Source of the DNA: Membranipora membranacea
Taxonomy: Eukaryota; Bryozoa; Gymnolaemata; Cheilostomatida; Membraniporidae
DNA length: 64,000 nucleotides
Assembly (NCBI GenBank): GCA_914767715.1
Contig: OU612073.1
Span: forward strand, 10,602,001 to 10,666,000
Direction of reading: 5' to 3'
Part shown: positions 50,101 through 64,000 of the stretch, one piece after another
Position numbering within the stretch: the stretch's first letter is position 1
Layout of the letters: every line of letters starts with the position of its first letter
Translations under genes and position numbers: made by a program
The notes under the pieces: model-generated
Databases searched by the model: none
Seen by the model: only the letters and a program-made list of their open reading frames with translations
What the model was told of the DNA's origin: nothing

Positions 50101-53100
50101 TATCTGAAACTTTTTGGTTTCCCTCTGTCGAACTTATTCACTAAGTCCGTCAATTTCGTGACAGTTATGTGCATTCTTTTTGCTCACTTCTGTATTTAAG
50201 TTTTACACATATCTGCCTCTACGTGACTGTCTCGTTTCAGACATCCATCCATGTTCTGAAAGCATGTATGTCTGAGACATACATGCACCCATACAACTCT
50301 GGATTTGCCATCATGGACTTGACCTCCAAACCTTCACCCTGACGTCAATTCAAAACATAAACACCACATCACAACATAAGGCTATATCCTTATGCTGTGA
50401 CCACATCAAAGTACAGAAAAAGACGTGATAATATTTTAATTTGATGACCCCTAGAAAGAACTATAAATCATAACAATCGTTATAACATCACAGAGTAAGG
50501 ATATATCCCTACTCTGTGATAATGTGGTCACGATTGAACAGCTGTTGCTGCCAATTTTCAGACAAGCATTATCAGACTGCTGATGGCAATGGGTCAGCTT
50601 ATCACACTCATGTAAATATGCCACAACAAATTCACACAAAAAAGTGTCAAACATATCGAATTATCTTTCTGAGCAACACTGATAAATGCTGCTACATGAT
50701 TGAATATCGTAATAGTTTCTTTTGTTCGATTCTTTGAAGATAACCACAACCAGTGGTTAACTATCCCCTGATATCTTCTTGCAATTTAAGAGGCAATTTA
50801 TGAACTCCTTAACGGAAAACTGCTCATTGCCTCAAATCAAGGCATTCTGATGTCTTATCAGTCACAGAATATCAATAAATATCCAGTATCTCTGGTATTT
50901 CCATTTTCAGTGCTTAATTACGGAACTACGTATAACAAGAATCTTAATGTTTGGTGGGGGCTCTGATGGTATCAGTTCTAGTTTTATAACGTTATTATTT
51001 GTTGCAGACGCTGGGAATGAGAGATGTCCGCCCAGTAGTAAGGGAAATGGATATCTGTATACTTATGGGGAGAAGTGCTACCAGTTTGTGCTTGTTGAGA
51101 AAACATGGAACGAAGCTAAAGCTTGGTGCTATTCGAAGGGAGCAGCACTTATGAATCTCGAAAACAGCAGGTACATACTCTCAAAAAGTAGTCATCAATT
51201 TGATATCTCAGTGTTTGCATTCTCACTCGTAGATAGGAATCTATTGAGCGGAAGTTGAGCATATTATACATTTAATTATTGCCTTTGATTATTTTAGCAA
51301 AAGACAGTGGGCCGAAAGCATTTTGACCAATAGATTGAGAAATGTGTTTGACAACAATGGATTCTGGATTGGACTACATGACAGGATTACAGAGAATCAG
51401 TGGTACTGGGATGAAGGTCCAGGCGTACCAGGTATGTAGAAAGCGACATTACATATTCTTCTTAGCTGTGCTATATTTGGAGTTTTCTGTCTTCAAAATA
51501 TAAGAGGACAACTGCAAGCTTTATGTAAGCTGCAACTTCTCACACACACTTAGTCTGTCTTGAGAAAGCTTGTCAAAACAGGCTAATATACACTCTGTGT
51601 GCAGTGGGTTGGACTGTGTCCTAAACTCCTTTTGAGTGTGTTCAAACATCAATTGGGGTCTCACCATACCTTCTGACCGTATTTGTAAAAATTAATCATG
51701 GAGTCATAGTCTAGTACGGCAAAAGTTTCATCCGAACGTTGTATGTAGATTTCATACAACATTTATGTGGGGTGAGATCCCTATTAATAAACACTCTCCA
51801 CTAATTCCACACAGCTCGTGTGCTTTCACTATCTAGTTTTCTGTTCAATAACCTGCTAATCATGGCTTGAAAAAAACAACCTATATACACCAATTGACTT
51901 ATTACTCACCATGATGCTATGTAGTATACACTATTGTAATGTCTATGTGATGTCTTGAGTAATTTGGATGTTGTGTTTTAACTTCTTTAGAAGATACTAG
52001 TAAGTGTAGTGTGTTGTCTGTAAATGCCCTCCTGGTTTATGATTGGATAACATGAATACCAAATTTAATTGTTGCCTGCTTACTTATTTATAAGCCTTAT
52101 CACAGCAACCCCACTTTTGTTTTCTTTGCTCACAAACAAAATGAAAGTGGAGCAGCTGAGTTAAGGCTACTTACTTGTCTATCATTGCACGACACCAGAA
52201 GCAAGACTTTTTTAGTTTTCTTGCATCGCACGAGCTATGTAAGATTGATGACCTGTATATTTTGTTAATGGAAGGTAGTTTTTATTTGAGATTTAAAGTC
52301 TATTGGAAAACGAGTTCGAAAAATTTATCACACACTACATATTCACAAGCACGTAGCTAATTGGATGGGTGGTTAACAGTTGATCATGTTTGTAGTGTTA
52401 TCAGAATTTTGTGGGATATGCCAGAATAACTTGCCTTTATACTTCAATTAAAGTTTTACCTCTCCCTCTGTCTCCCTCTCTATATATCTAGACAAAACTT
52501 TGTTTGGGGACAAAATCTCTCTGTTCGCTAAGCACCAACATCCTTCTATCCTGTCATTTGTTCTCATCACACAGATGTAAGATCGAACCACTTTAACTGG
52601 TACCCTGGAGAACCCAATGATCTGACAGGACAGGATTGTGTTTACATGAGGAGAGGTTACAACTGGAAATGGGTGGATGTCGGATGCGACGGGGGAATCG
52701 GTAGATACTACTCCTTCGCCTGTGAGCACAGTAAGTTATCAAGGCTGTTGTCACTAGCTAGTAAAACTTGGTTGCTAACTGTACATGATGTTTGTATGCC
52801 ATGATATCCTCATGTCTGTTTGCTAATGCAGTTTGTGAAGATGCAGCATACACTTACTGAGCTGTTTGCTGTAGACCTTATACGTTATCTGTGAGGCAAA
52901 GTGCTGCTCCTTACAATGGCTCACGTAGTTGAAACATTCTACTAACACAACTATTATCACTTTGTTTATGAAGCATGAATGTGCAATCATTCCATAAATG
53001 AACTCCCACCATCGTTTGTAGAAATGCTTCCTACCACAACTACATCTACAACAACGACAACTACAACGACAACAACCACAAGACCAACAACACCCACAAC

Positions 53101-56100
53101 AACAACGCCGACCACACCTGCTCCAAGTATGTCTATCTTTTGCTATTCCCACCGCAAAATATAGCTTTTCCTTTAATCTTCGCACCTTTGCTGTAGGTGC
53201 GCCCTGCTCAGTAGATATAGTGTGGATCGAGTGGATGATTAAAACCCGCAATAAGATTTTAGATCTATTAATGTTGCATACGCTTTCATGTCATCTTGTC
53301 ATAGTGGTCGCTAGTTTGAAGTCGGGTAATGAATGAGTGGTTTTCCCGTTTTTAGCTACACCAACCACTTCTACAACAGAGGCAACAACAACAACCTCAA
53401 CAACAAAACAGACAACTCCTACAACGAGTATGTTATTTACAAGGCATGATTGTGCTTTCTATGTTTTGATCCCATAACTTCGGAGGTTGAGTTTCTTTCC
53501 TGTATGGTGTTGGATAAATTATAACTGCTCTAGAATGGTTATACTCAGAGGGTCTTTGTTATGTTAAAACTTCCAACAAACCCATCCCCATTTTCACTCG
53601 AACGCTATGATCTTTTTGGGACGGTATTCTAGATCTAATCAACGCTTGTATAATATGTACAGTATCTATGTTCTAAGCGAAAAGCCTGCTCGATCACTGC
53701 TCAACAGATTTACAAAGCTCCATACTCGTGCCAGTAATCTATATGCTAGCATGTTTCGCTTTTAGCAACTTTACCGCCCACCACTTCTACAACCACAACA
53801 CCAGTTACAACAACAACACCAACCACAACATCAACTACAACCACAACAACCGCAGGACCAACCACAACAATCATGAGCACCAGAGCTCTTACAACCACCA
53901 CTGCATCACCAACAACATCGATGGTTGTTGTGACTGAACCAGAAACAACAAGTATGATCTTCGTAGAACACCCTCTCTTTTACAATAGCTTCTCACCAAT
54001 CTAACTGATGCTGGTTTTCCCTTCACATTGTGGTGTGTGGCGAGTGGTGTGGGAAAGCTTTCTGTTGTAAAGGCTTAGCTAACTTACTCAGTTACTCATC
54101 ACTAGTGGTAGTGGAATGCTATACTTATTACTCAATCATTATCATTCTTGTCAAACACTTTTCCTTACATGGTCTGTTCGGTCAAATTTTAAGTCTATGA
54201 ATATTCATAGTTTCATCTCATTTGTTCTTTGTTTCGCTGGTGTTATCACATAGAAGTAAAACATCAAGATACTTTCTTTATTCTTATCATTCAGTACTAG
54301 GTGCAGATTTCACAGCCACTCACTTCTACTCATTAAAAAAAACTTCCTAACATTTAACTAATCAACAGGCATGGTGGCTAAAGCTGGCTATAACTGCTAC
54401 AGCTTGCTTGCAATATTCTGCACGCAAAAAAATTAAATATTTGGTGGTTTTATTTGGTTGTCAGGCTATAGTGGCACTAAAATCAGTTGATTGGTTTCAG
54501 ATTCGTTGAATTTCCTCACCAACAGAATATGTCTTGCAACAAAATAATGTGTTGATCCTTGTTTTAGAAATGACAGAGGCACCAGTACCACTACCAGTAC
54601 CTGTTCCTGGTCCAGGAGATGGATCACAACAGACAAAGCCTGGAGATGAAGATGGTTCTCCTGGTCAAGTCGGTAATGTCGGAGCTAGCAGATCTGGGGA
54701 TAATGATGAATGTGAGTAGCCCCCCCCCCCCCCGGCCCCCCTTAAATATTCTTCTCAAAAAATTATGATTGATATCTATAATCTCTAGCTGACAAGACTA
54801 TGTGCTCTGTTAGCCAAGAAATCCCTCAGGATTTAATTATGTGTAAATTTTAAAATGATACCTCTGACAAGCAATCAGGATTTGCAGACTAATGTTTAGA
54901 AATATAAATATAAGATGTCAACCAATGGTGTTCAACCAAATACATTCCACCAATGATATTTCAACCAATTACGTTCAACTGAATTTATTCAACCAAAGAT
55001 ATTGCAGGCTATTTGCTAATTGATATCTTCCATATATTTTAGCTCGGAAAAATAGCACAATGACTACAACAGTGCCAATTGTGATGTCTCTATTAGCGAT
55101 CATCGTTCTCTTAGTCCTTGTTATCTTCTTCTTATACCGCAGGTAAGCAGAACAATAGAACAATAAGAAAATACGATGCATGCATGAATATTCTCAATGT
55201 TAGTGTTAGCTATCAAAAATATATAAAATTGGATATCAGCAAGTTATTTTGAACCACGAAACTAACACACACAAGAATTTTAGTATGTCAAAGTTAAATG
55301 TATGTTTCAAAATTCTTACACTAATAGGATTATTGAAAAAGACTTACAAAAGTGAATTATTTTCGTTATGCAGACGAAACAGGAAGGAGCCTGCGATGGC
55401 CCATAACCTTGAGAACCCCTGTTATGTACACTCCTGTGATGCTCCCCCTACTAATGATCTTGGAGGCTGTGGAGAAGAAAGTGACTACGCCACTTGTCAT
55501 GTTCAGGACAACGGAAATGTGTATGTCGAGTTCGGAGATAGCCAACTACCCACTAGATCAGGTAAACACTTGGAAATTGTTCACCACCTCCTCTTTTCTA
55601 TCGTGGTATCATCGATGTCTTAGAATGTAATAGCTGGAAGCATTGCACTCAAATCAACAAACAGAGCACATCTATCTATTGGTAGTAATTGCCTTTCATT
55701 GATGATATTTAATGCCGTTTGCACCTATTCAGATTTATCATAACTTACCAAGAGGTAAGATAACTACCAAACAATCCTGGTTACTTGATTATTAGAAACT
55801 TGATGCATGTCATCAGCACTTTTAACATGGTTGGGAATCACTCTCTATCTACCATATATTAGAAGAGGAGGAGAGGTAGCAGGGAAGGGCAGGTGCTTTC
55901 ACTTTGCTTTTCATTTTCACCTACAAAGTTACAACAATTGGAGAAACAAAGCTGTTTTTTTAAAATGAATTGGGTATTATTATCTGATATCTGCTCTGGT
56001 CAATGTGTTGGCTTTGATTGGCTGTTTTCTCTCGCACCCAACAGCCAATCATATCGGAGCCAACACATTGGCTATATCTGCTCTTACTTTTTATATCTTG

Positions 56101-56887
56101 CTGTTTAGAGTTCGCCTCATGCTTTTAATCTCCACATGTGTGTTCAGCCAAATTTATCATGGTTCAGAGAACATGAAATCATGCCTAATCACAATACCTG
56201 ACCGGATTGCGAGAATATTCCCAGTGGCTGTATGTAAGACCTAACAATATTTAACACTTTATTTCAGCTGCTCCTGCCTCCTGCTCAACTCCACCACCAA
56301 TGGCGTTCTCCAACAAGCGTTATATGGAGATGCCGCCATCACTACCAAACATTGATCTTGGCGCAGATGACGACAACGCAGCCAATGATATGAGAGCAGC
56401 AGAGAACACCAAACAATCACCTAAATCCAAGTACCTCGACGATTACGATATGTACACAGAGGACGGGTATATGGCACCTAAACACGTCTACGCTGATGTC
56501 AAGGACGTTCCACCTCGCTCTCCATGTCCCCCTATTCCCCAGCATTATGATGTTGTCAAATCGCCGATGATGGACCGTGACATTTATGAAGATCCTCAGG
56601 CTATGCGACTTGATTCAGCTCTAAGCCCAAGTTACAGCAACATTCCAGTTGAGAGTGCTCAAGGTGCTCTCTATGACATACCACGTCTATCAGCTACTGA
56701 AGGTGTAGCTTCTGAATATTCCAGCACCGCTGATCTGAGTTTGTTTGCTAGGCCAACACCAGCCCAGTATGATGTTCCCTCCAATCGATCGTCCTCCAAC
56801 AATGAGAGCACAGACAATTCAGATGAAGGGCATTATGACCACCCCCGTAACCTAAATGATTTTGAGTCTAAAGAAACATGTGCATAA
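47171..56887 (+). CDS. Type I membrane C-type lectin receptor with mucin-like stalk and multi-tyrosine tail
   Basis: Eleven phase-consistent exons encode 641 residues: 47171-47228, 51008-51170, 51298-51431, 52575-52730, 53022-53126, 53356-53427, 53766-53951, 54568-54711, 55043-55142, 55374-55561, 56268-56887. A signal peptide (1-19) is followed by a C-type lectin domain (about 26-168) with six cysteines (26, 43, 60, 140, 156, 168), WIGL (97-100), the EPN calcium/sugar motif (131-133) and WVD (151-153) where WND is usual. EPN lectins usually bind mannose-type sugars with calcium. A Thr/Pro-rich stalk (about 172-291), built from symmetric phase-1 exons and likely O-glycosylated, and a Gly/Pro/acidic spacer precede a membrane helix (about 350-370). 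The roughly 270-residue tail carries YMEM, YMAP, YADV, YDVV, YEDP, YSNI, YDIP, YDVP and YDHP plus a Pro-rich PPRSPCPPIP, suggesting phosphotyrosine and SH3 docking. A role as a recognition receptor is inferred. Confidence 0.9.
50370..50399. repeat. Degenerate palindrome of the CACAGAGTAAGG family
   Basis: CACAACATAAGGCTATATCCTTATGCTGTG has the same layout as the family palindromes but has changed at matching positions on both arms, so base pairing is largely kept. Confidence 0.6.
50489..50518. repeat. Palindrome of the CACAGAGTAAGG family
   Basis: The CACAGAGTAAGGATAT arm is followed by ATCCCTACTCTGTG, one mismatch from a perfect palindrome. It is 90 bases from the degenerate copy. Confidence 0.75.
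54720..54742. repeat. Poly-C run after a splice donor
   Basis: A C run interrupted by GG begins eight bases after the donor of lectin exon 8. A length-variable site and likely sequencing trouble spot; similar C or G runs occur near 17525, 29613, 39943, 43045 and 61570. Confidence 0.85.
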
Positions 56888-57394
56888 TTCATGTATGTTG
56901 AGTTATGGAGTTAAATGTGGAGCAGGTCACCATGATGAGACCACAAGAATAGGATGCCAAGATGTTACGAGCGGGGCTCCGCATCACAAGGGTACTCTAG
57001 CTGTCAGCTAAGCTGCTTAGAGAGTGTGCTTATCACATGATTAGCTGGAGGTAAGACCACTCGTGGTCCAAGAGATGGTTTAGATGGTGTTTTTGTGCAT
57101 TCAAAAGACTTATGGAGTTCTCTTAGTACAACTAAATTTTTAATCCTTTTTATCCAATGAATGATCATACACAGATCTTTTCCCTTCTAAATGCACCATT
57201 CAATGATGTCACAGCATGAAATAGACTATTTCTACCCTATACTTTTACACTGGTCTTGTATTTTATGTTTATTTTCTTTATTGGTGAGCTATGCACTTAC
57301 CCTATTGGTGAGCTATGTATTTACTTGATTTATATTATCAATGATATCGTGGTCAATATTTTAACGTTACTTTGTAAATATATTTCATCTGATG

Positions 57395-57400
57395 AATAAA
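57395..57400 (+). terminator. Polyadenylation signal of the lectin gene
   Basis: AATAAA 508 bases after the lectin stop codon and about 340 bases before the spermidine synthase ATG, so it fits as the lectin's end signal. Confidence 0.55.
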
Positions 57401-62713
<5,313 letters not shown>

Positions 62714-63240
62714 GTGAGTGATCAACAATGTCTAAAGTCATGGTATGTATGTATGGTAATGCAGTGTGACGTCAGAGCAGGCTAGTCCTGACATGAGGAC
62801 GCAGGTCACACTGACATCGAGTCTACACTATTATCATGTGTATTTTTGATCGTTAGAGTCAATTTAGTATGAGTACCTAACATATCCCCGCTCCTAATTA
62901 GTAAAATTGAATTTGGAACTTCACACCTAATACCTTGTGATGGTACTCATGATAAGTAAATTAGTTCACTCTCTATCGATCAGAGATATACATGCAATAG
63001 TATATCATGTCATCAGTGTGGGCAGAGGTGGCAATGAGAAGGGAGGGAGTAACTATCTCATGTTTAGGACACAGTTAAATCTAATTGTGGTTGATAGCAA
63101 TTTCAAATTAGGTAATCATAAAAAAACCCAAGCTTAGATTCAAAATACATGAGCTGACCTTACTATTTTATGTTGTGGATTAGAATAAAATTGATTGCAT
63201 CCATTCCTTTTTTGAATCCATTTGCTCCCATTATATTCAG

Positions 63241-63270
63241 CTTGAAACTGTAAAATTTATGGCTAGCTGA
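63241..63270 (+). other. Candidate final exon of spermidine synthase
   Basis: After a pyrimidine-rich tract and TTATATTCAG, ten codons (LETVKFMAS then TGA) follow in phase 0, which is what exon 7 needs. They would bring the protein to 305 residues, close to the human length. The piece overlaps repeat-like sequence, so this is tentative. Confidence 0.35.
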
Positions 63271-63418
63271 CATAAAGTCCCCCGAAACTAGCTAAAAAAA
63301 ATTCTAGCTAATAATTTACTCTGCTAGGGAAAGCTGAACTTTTTTGGTTTGTGTCTTACAAAAAAATGATAAAGATTGTGATGGTAGTAAGACATAGAAG
63401 GTGCAAAACGGGATACTT

Positions 63419-63528
63419 ACGGCCGCCTGGTACCTGATGGCAAATGTATTTTCCACCTTTTTTAATCGAAATACAGATGCCGCGGTGTCTCTCCGCTTCC
63501 CGAAAAGCCTAACAATAGTGCAGATCAT
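63419..63528 (-). other. Candidate first coding exon of an unidentified minus-strand gene
   Basis: From an ATG at 63528 the minus strand reads MICTIVRLFGKRRDTAASVF and continues to RYQAA, then meets a consensus donor GCC|GTAAGT at 63418. The peptide is basic, with almost no acidic residues, like a mitochondrial targeting sequence. No downstream exon is identified, and a continuing transcript would run antisense to spermidine synthase. Confidence 0.25.
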
Positions 63529-63848
63529 GATTTGAGATCAGGACGTCCAGTTGTGAACTGAGATAATGACCCTATCTTTAACTATGAAAGTGATTAGAAT
63601 AGGTTGATTATGATTATGGTAATGATTATTATTATTAATTATTGTGATTATGACAATACATTACTATTACGACCATTGTCAACTATTATGACAATGATTT
63701 ATTTTTCGTAACCATATTTCCGAAAGAAAATTGATATTGATCACAATATTGAATGGCGACTCATTCAGTGCAAGCCAAGTTTGGGAGCAAAAAATTTGAA
63801 AAAAAATGGAATCATATGATCAGAAATTTATAAATATAGCAAGCATCG

Positions 63849-64000
63849 TCTCCTATCTCCTATCCTAAATATCGTATCCTTTACAATATATAATATACGT
63901 CATATCCTATAATCATGTTCAATAAATAGTATCGTATATATGATATCCTGTTTATCATATCCTATATATCATATCTTGTATATCTTAGAATTATATCCTA
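63849..64000. repeat. TATCC/TATATC-rich satellite at the window end
   Basis: Irregular repeats of ATATCCTATATATC-type units run from about 63849 to the end of the window and probably beyond. Confidence 0.8.

Larger units (their letters stand above)
47229..51007 (+). other. Lectin gene intron 1
   Basis: A 3.8 kb intron with no exon seen. It contains two palindromes of the CACAGAGTAAGG family near its 3' end (50370-50399, 50489-50518); otherwise it is AT-rich sequence with nothing recognisable. Confidence 0.6.
62714..64000. other. 3' flank of spermidine synthase
   Basis: It holds a possible last exon of spermidine synthase (63241-63270), TAGCTA-rich repeat debris (63250-63320), a candidate minus-strand first exon (63419-63528), a GATTAT-type low-complexity patch (about 63605-63700) and a TATCC-rich microsatellite to the window end. 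Confidence 0.5.

Overview
The window is animal nuclear DNA. Coding sequence is carried on short exons split by GT-AG introns, the background is AT-rich, and there are many short dispersed repeats. The gene set (a peptide-type GPCR, ERCC2/XPD, CEP162, a Reeler-domain protein, a membrane C-type lectin, spermidine synthase) and the repeat style point to a non-vertebrate metazoan. I cannot name a phylum from the sequence. All exon boundaries were worked out by hand from reading frame, splice sites and family knowledge. They are phase-consistent, but there is no transcript support.

Layout. 1-1606: upstream region with a palindromic repeat and a TATA-type promoter. 1607-5908 (+): three-exon rhodopsin-class GPCR of 407 residues. 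7015-15072 (-): the first 14 coding exons of ERCC2/XPD, residues 1-555. The helicase C-terminal third is not found in the window. 15118-16388: short divergent promoter region. 16389-44267 (+): a complete 30-exon CEP162 of 1518 residues (centriole/transition zone). Its intron 4 contains, on the opposite strand, a complete seven-exon secreted or membrane-anchored Reeler-domain gene (18144-21982). 47171-56887 (+): an 11-exon type I membrane C-type lectin of 641 residues, with an EPN sugar-binding motif, a Thr-rich mucin-like stalk and a long tail full of tyrosine motifs. 57738-62713 (+): spermidine synthase, with the last few codons uncertain. 62714-64000: repeats and one possible minus-strand first exon.

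The genes do not form an obvious shared pathway; this reads as an ordinary mixed animal gene neighbourhood. ERCC2 and CEP162 are divergent neighbours, and the lectin and spermidine synthase are head-to-tail with about 340 bases between them. The most interesting protein is the C-type lectin receptor: its tail combines YMEM, YSNI, and YDIP/YDVP/YDHP-type sites, which look like docking sites for PI3K, Grb2 and Crk/Nck-type SH2 proteins.

Non-coding signals include a dispersed foldback repeat family with a TTGCTCCC core (eight copies), a tRNA-headed SINE, a 5'-truncated non-LTR retrotransposon 3' end with a perfect 17-base target duplication, a roughly 500-base foldback element, and two places where a local tandem repeat has copied a real exon's splice junction.
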